DNA of 64,000 nt, taken from Escarpia spicata. Its lineage: Eukaryota; Annelida; Polychaeta; Sabellida; Siboglinidae. Location of the stretch: positions 59,226,000 to 59,289,999 of the forward strand of contig OZ023205.1 in the NCBI GenBank assembly GCA_963995525.1. Direction: 5' to 3'. A program made the translations under genes and the position numbers. The notes beneath the pieces are model-generated. The model saw only the letters and a program-made list of their open reading frames with translations, did not search any database and was not told the DNA's origin. Shown one piece after another: positions 59,741-64,000 of the stretch (positions are counted from its first letter, which is position 1; the number at the start of each line of letters is the position of its first letter).

Positions 59741-59920
59741 GACACTCACAACTGTAGCGATGCTGGTTCGTGCGTGTGCACGCCACTCAACAAGTGTTAT
59801 CGCCGTAAGCAGGTCTTGTACGTAGACCACCGTTGGCTGGATGGTAGCGCTGGACATGCTATCCAGATTACAGCGGACGTCTTCAACCACGTCGGACTGT
59901 CGACAACAACGAAAGTGAAA
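59741..59920 (+). CDS. Candidate 180-bp exon, extracellular FN3-like module (right copy)
   Basis: Acceptor tttatttctgcag at 59740 and donor GTACGT at 59921. Sixty codons in phase 0-0: DTHNCSDAGSCVCTPLNKCY ... ITADVFNHVGLSTTTKVK. Four cysteines lie in the N-terminal half. It splices in frame to 60137. Two residues differ from the left copy. Confidence 0.5.
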
Positions 59921-60136
59921 GTACGTTCGCACTACCCAATTTTCTGTTATTATTCTTGTCTTTCCGGACGTTGTCGTTTTCATTAGCACTGCGGTCACCA
60001 ACACACTAACTGTCATCATAGTTTATTGTTCTTAACTTCCAGAAGCAGCGCTTGTATCAACATTCACTTCTCAAGCTGTAGTTCGCTTAATAGTAATGTT
60101 TTCCATTGTTGACATATTATTAATGTAAGGTGGCAG

Positions 60137-60778
60137 TCTTGTCGTTCTGCAGCTGTGGTCGCAACAACACGTCCAGTAGCAACATACTTTGACAATAGCA
60201 GTAACAACAACATCGTACAGCAACATCCTGTAACTGTGGTAGCAACATCACGTCCAGTAGCAACATACTTTTACAATAGCAGTAACAACAACATCGTACA
60301 GCAACTTCCTGTAACTGTGGTAGCAACAACATGTCCAGTAGCAACATACTTTGACAATTGCAGTAACAACAACATCGTACAGCAACATCCTGTAATTGTG
60401 GTAGCAACAACATGTCCAGTACCAACATACTTTGACAATAGCAGTAACAACAACATCATACAGCAACATCCTGTAACTGTGGTAGCAACAACATGTCCAG
60501 TAGCAACATACTTTGACAAATGCAGTAACAACAACATCGTACAGCAACATCCTGTAATTGTGGTAGCAACAACATGTCCAGTAGCAATATACTTTGACAA
60601 TAGCAGTAACAACAACATTGTACAGCAACATCCTGTAACTGTGGAAGCAACAACATGTCCAGTAGCAACATACTTTAACAGTAACAACAAGATCGTACAG
60701 CAACATCCTGTAACTGTGGTAGCAACAACAACAGATAGTTTTAAAGTTATCTTTGGCAATGTCCACGCCAGTACATAA
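60137..60778 (+). CDS. Candidate terminal exon of 27-residue repeats (right copy)
   Basis: Mirror of 1904-2545. It is entered in phase 0 at SCRSAAVVATTRP after ggtggcag, followed by about seven 27-residue repeats with N-S-S sequons, tail ...IFGNVHAST and stop TAA at 60776-60778. A stronger-looking acceptor 16 bp downstream (cgttctgcag) would need a different phase. Confidence 0.4.
   Translation, partial: SCRSAAVVATTRPVATYFDNSSNNNIVQQHPVTVVATSRPVATYFYNSSNNNIVQQLPVTVVATTCPVATYFDNCSNNNIVQQHPVIVVATTCPVPTYFDNSSNNNIIQQHPVTVVATTCPVATYFDKCSNNNIVQQHPVIVVATTCPVAIYFDNSSNNNIVQQHPVTVEATTCPVATYFNSNNKIVQQHPVTVVATTTDSFKVIFGNVHAST
60152..60722. repeat. 81-bp coding minisatellite, right copy
   Basis: Mirror of 1960-2530 with the same order of unit variants. 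Confidence 0.9.
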
Positions 60779-61025
60779 ACTCCTACTATAGTTGTTTTAG
60801 TTATGTTAAAGGGCATCTAACTAGTAAGTCATAAAGAGATATACATCCAATACCTGTACTATTCGAGAGGTGACCTATGTAACCGTCTACTCCTCTAAAT
60901 ATGTTTCCAACTCGGCGTGGCCTTTGCGATATATCTGCCATTCACATTTGCCGCACATATTTGTGTAATAAAAATGCTTTTAAGTGAGTAATAATAATGA
61001 CTACTGTATCATTGCTGTGTTTCAG

Positions 61026-61178
61026 CTTGGAATCCTGGAAGGGTTGTCTGGGATAGATCAGTGTAAATTTATATGCTCTTCCATTGTCTGGTCAAAAAAC
61101 ATGTTCAACAAAGAAATACACATTGTAGAGATGTTACACGATAGTTGTGAAATGCAAACACAGTCCAGTTGGTCTTAA
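61026..61178 (+). CDS. Exon-like open segment, unknown (right copy)
   Basis: Mirror of 1504-1656: acceptor gctgtgtttcag at 61025, LGILEGLSGIDQCKF... to stop at 61178. Confidence 0.18.
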   Translation, partial: LGILEGLSGIDQCKFICSSIVWSKNMFNKEIHIVEMLHDSCEMQTQSSWS

Positions 61179-61509
61179 GGACTATTTTCTAATTTGTATA
61201 ACTTTCAAATAATAATAAGAAAATAATAATATGCGCCGTATCCATAATGTTCATAGCACTTTACATAAGTTTAATAAAAAAATAATAGAAATAAAACAAA
61301 TTTAAATATAAGAATAATGCCAAACTATCACATGCATTTACGTACCATCCTGTGTAATATTGAGCTAATAGTTACTGTTACATGAAAACAATACATGTTG
61401 ACATTTGTACACAAATGTTCGTTGATCACACAAATGTCGTAATGTGTGTACGTGATGCATTTGTAACAAGCGAAGTAAATATATGTCAAACTTGTTTTGC
61501 GCAGCTTCC

Positions 61510-61615
61510 GGCGAAATCGAATCGACCACCACCAGTAACGAAATCGAATCGACCACCACCAGTAGCAAAATCGAATCGACCACCACCAGTAGCGAAATCA
61601 AATCGACCACAGTAG
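61510..61615. repeat. 27-bp minisatellite, right copy
   Basis: Mirror of 1067-1175. The plus-strand reading is KSNRPPPV(A/T) repeats. A near-palindrome acatttgtacacaaatgt lies upstream at 61401-61418. Confidence 0.75.
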
Positions 61616-61651
61616 TAATAGAGGTCCCTTAGCGCGCGCAACTTGCGCGGT

Positions 61652-62252
61652 CCGGGGGAAACCCCATGTTAAGAGATAGGGATTCCCCCCAGACCGCGCC
61701 CAGCGCGCTCAAATACGGTCACTGGTTAAAGATAGGGATTTTTAACACGGAAGAGATAGGAACTCCCCCAAAACTTGTAAACGACTTCTCGCAGACCGCT
61801 CCCGGGTTAAAGATAGGAGATTTTCCTATGTTAAGAGATAGGATCCCCCCAAAACTGGTAAACGACAAATCTCGTTTACCACTTTGTTCAAGGCTTGCTC
61901 CGCAAATGGTTTTCGAGATTCGGCTGAGCGACCGGGTTAAAGATAGGGATTTTTAACATGGGGGAGATAGGGATTCTACGAAAGTAGTAACAAAATGGTT
62001 TTCGAGATACGGATTTTGCGCAAAACCGCGCCCGGGTTAAAGATAGGGATTTTTAACGTGGGAGAGATAGGGGTCCCCCCGGAAATGGTTTTCGAGATTA
62101 CGCAATGTGCAGACCGGAACAAACCCATGTTAAAGGATAGCCCGTTTTAATCCCATGTTAAAGCATAGGTCATTTTTATCGCAAAGGTATCCGACCACTT
62201 TTCGAATTTTTATCCCGGGTTAAGGCATAGGCCATTTTTATAGCAAAGGTAC
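61652..62252. repeat. Short-motif repeat region, right copy
   Basis: Mirror of 430-1030, with recurring ggttaaagatagggattttt and agagataggga phrases. Confidence 0.7.
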
Positions 62253-62395
62253 GCGACCACTTTTTGAATAAAATAACATATACCGAACACCATTTGAATA
62301 GGCTACTCACGAGATTGGTTGATCCGGATGCCGAGGCTTCGCCAAGGAACCGACCCGTTATGTAGCTAAAGGAAAATGTGATGTGTCAAACGGAC

Positions 62396-62401
62396 AATAA
62401 A
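62396..62401 (+). promoter_or_regulatory. Possible polyadenylation signal (AATAAA)
   Basis: The hexamer lies on the plus strand, downstream of the right gene copy and about 220 bp upstream of the next candidate start codon at 62618. Confidence 0.25.
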
Positions 62402-62617
62402 GTTATCGAATCTTGTATGACAGTTGTCAGGAATGGTCGACGGGAGAGGAGAGAGCTTCCTGCTATCCCTTCACTACAAATGCTCTTTTGTAGTTGTAGT
62501 TGGTCTGATGTGCAAAAATGGTTAGGGTTAGATTGAAGGTACTTTTGAGAATATTGACATCAGGTGTTTGCATGCATTTGTACGTGGAGAGGGAGCAAAT
62601 AGCCATCGCCGACTGGG

Positions 62618-62767
62618 ATGTGTGACCGTGTTGTAGGTGTGTTCGGGGGAGTGTTATTGGTGGCGACTGTGGTGCTCTTACTCCAACACTTCATCCAGCG
62701 ACGTCACAACACAACAACCAATCACGGCGACGTTCACTCCAGCAGCAGACGACATCATCAGGCTCCG
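62618..62767 (+). CDS. Candidate exon 1, small single-pass membrane protein
   Basis: ATG at 62618 opens MCDRVV, then a hydrophobic stretch GVFGGVLLVATVVLLL (a signal-anchor or signal peptide), then QHFIQRRHNTTTNHGDVHSS and a basic/His-rich tail to QAP. Donor CCG|GTAGGTAG at 62768, phase 0. An NTT sequon follows the hydrophobic segment. The mirrored region ends at 62681, inside this exon, because the window starts at the matching base; the left copy is seen only as positions 1-64. Confidence 0.4.
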
Positions 62768-63234
62768 GTAGGTAGCGGGGTCAGACCACGATTACAATGT
62801 CTGCTACCAATGTACTAATAAGTGCTTACAATTAATTAATTAACCGATCCCTGTCGTTTTATTCGAAACGAAGTAATTACACGTATATATTATAGTCCTA
62901 AGGATTTTATACTGCGCTGAAGTCCCCCTCTTGAGCGGCCACCCCTTCTGCAAAGGTAGTTTGGCCGTATATAAGAGGGATGGCCGCTTTCTTCGTGTAT
63001 CATTCTTGATTGTTTCAAGTTGTTGTGTTAAATATGTGCCCAGAATTGACTACTTCAACTTAGCGTGTTAAATTTGTGTCAACGGTCGACTCTTTCAAGT
63101 TATTGTTTTAACACGTGTTCACACTGGACTATTTCACGTCATTGTCCTAAGCATGTGTCCATACTCGACTATTTCAAGTTATCGTATTAAGCAAGTGTCC
63201 AGACTTGTTTCTTTCAAGTTATTGTGCTAAACAG
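62768..63234 (+). other. Candidate intron with ~43-bp degenerate tandem repeat
   Basis: From about 63008 the phrase tttcaagttattgtgttaa recurs five times at ~43-bp steps, with tgtgtccaga-like sequence between. The last repeat supplies the acceptor at 63234. Confidence 0.5.
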
Positions 63235-63381
63235 GTGGCCAGGGCCGAGCAGTGGGATCGACAGAAGCAAGCAGTCAACAGGGGCCGCGGCTCAGCCGCC
63301 AGAAGGGAGCATTCGGGCGGCAGGAGGACTCACAACGCACAAGCAAGACAACATGGGCATCGTATGCGTCAGATGGTCTAG
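63235..63381 (+). CDS. Candidate exon 2, small membrane protein
   Basis: After acceptor attgtgctaaacag the phase 0 frame reads VARAEQWDRQKQAVNRGRGS ... RQHGHRMRQMV and stops at TAG 63379-63381. It is very Arg/Gln/His-rich. Joined to exon 1 it would give 98 residues with a basic C-terminal tail. Other frames are open over this segment too, so the model is tentative. Confidence 0.3.
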   Translation: MARAEQWDRQKQAVNRGRGSAARREHSGGRRTHNAQARQHGHRMRQMV

Positions 63382-63584
63382 CTGTATCGTCACGTCATGC
63401 GACTCATGCCGGATTACGTCGAGGGCTCCATCACGTGACATAGTGTCTAACAACCAGGTCCGTCAAGCTTACAAAATGGCTGAAGCCTATAATATTTCGT
63501 TGAAACTCTGGTCCAAATGTTTCGTTGCGATACAAAAATGGAACAAAGTTGCTTAAGTGAGAACTGTATGCAAGAAAAAATGAT

Positions 63585-63692
63585 ATGCAGATACCATGCC
63601 GCCCGAGTAATTTAATGCGCATATGGGGTAAGACCACATGCAGATACCATGCCGCCCGAGTAATTTAATGCGCATATGGGGTAAGACCACAT
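63585..63692. repeat. 53-bp direct tandem duplication
   Basis: The sequence beginning atgcagataccatgccgccc at 63585 is repeated exactly from 63638. Confidence 0.95.
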
Positions 63693-64000
63693 TAAGGATT
63701 CGTCCGCCATTACCCAGTTAAAGGGTGCTCTTGAACTTACCGTTTTGGTGTGATGTGTGGATTTTGTTCGAGCACTTTTATATGGGACGTGTTGGTCCAG
63801 TGAATATTGAATGTACTACTGCGTTAGGTCTCTCACGATGTAGGAATAAATATACGCTAGTCACCCGCGTATTCGCACGGTGGCTATTTTGCAAAACGCA
63901 CCAACATTTCATAATCCGTCACCAGATTGGGGCGAAATTGAGGGATATCGGGTTGTGGTGTATTTTTCTGACAAAGAGGTATGATAATTTCACGAATTTT
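63693..64000. other. Right-edge sequence, no gene seen
   Basis: No supported feature. Short open stretches only. Confidence 0.4.

Overview
This is eukaryotic, almost certainly metazoan, nuclear DNA. Intron-like GT/AG boundaries surround short open segments. There are decayed non-LTR retrotransposon pieces, a tRNA-derived sequence, many micro- and minisatellites, and no bacterial-style operon. The repeat-rich style and the extracellular module type would fit a marine invertebrate such as a mollusc, but nothing in the window fixes the taxon.

The dominant structure is a very large, nearly identical inverted repeat. Positions 1-20128 read as the reverse complement of 44307-62681. The left arm runs to the window edge, so the true outer limit on that side is not visible. 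The outermost 4 kb of each arm match almost base for base with a constant coordinate sum of 62682. The inner parts differ by tandem copy number. The 24 kb between the arms holds another 10 kb of the same repeat array (20129-30152) and about 14 kb of mostly unique DNA (30153-44306).

Each arm carries, from outside in: a short-motif repeat region with a possible polyadenylation signal; a 27-bp minisatellite; a terminal exon made of 81-bp (27-residue) repeats; a 180-bp exon and smaller exon-like segments of a probable extracellular protein; and then a higher-order array. The array is built from a cassette repeated 20 times on the left and about 10 times on the right. Each cassette holds a 144-147 bp exon-like box (48/49 codons, His-rich, phase 0-0, AG acceptor and GT donor), a long polypurine/polypyrimidine tract, and one or two other conserved open segments. 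Some also contain a 47-bp minisatellite. Three box subfamilies (here D, Y and H) alternate in a roughly 3.9-kb higher-order unit.

The box, the 180-bp exon and the 81-bp-repeat exon share one strand and compatible phase 0 boundaries. I therefore propose that the array is a massively multiplied exon/intron block at the 3' end of one gene, present in two divergently placed copies (minus strand on the left, plus strand on the right). This is an inference; transcript data would decide it. The competing explanation for the mirror symmetry is an assembly fold-back or the joining of two haplotypes. A cluster of single-base deletions at about 46.07-48.31 kb looks like uncorrected read error, so that explanation must be tested first.

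The central unique segment contains a reverse-transcriptase fragment beside a foldback hairpin and a tRNA-like sequence (31.7-32.4 kb), a decayed LINE endonuclease-to-linker fragment (37.3-38.3 kb), a few isolated candidate exons and several simple repeats. The right flank (62.6-63.4 kb) has a candidate two-exon gene for a small single-pass membrane protein. Its first exon straddles the edge of the mirrored region.
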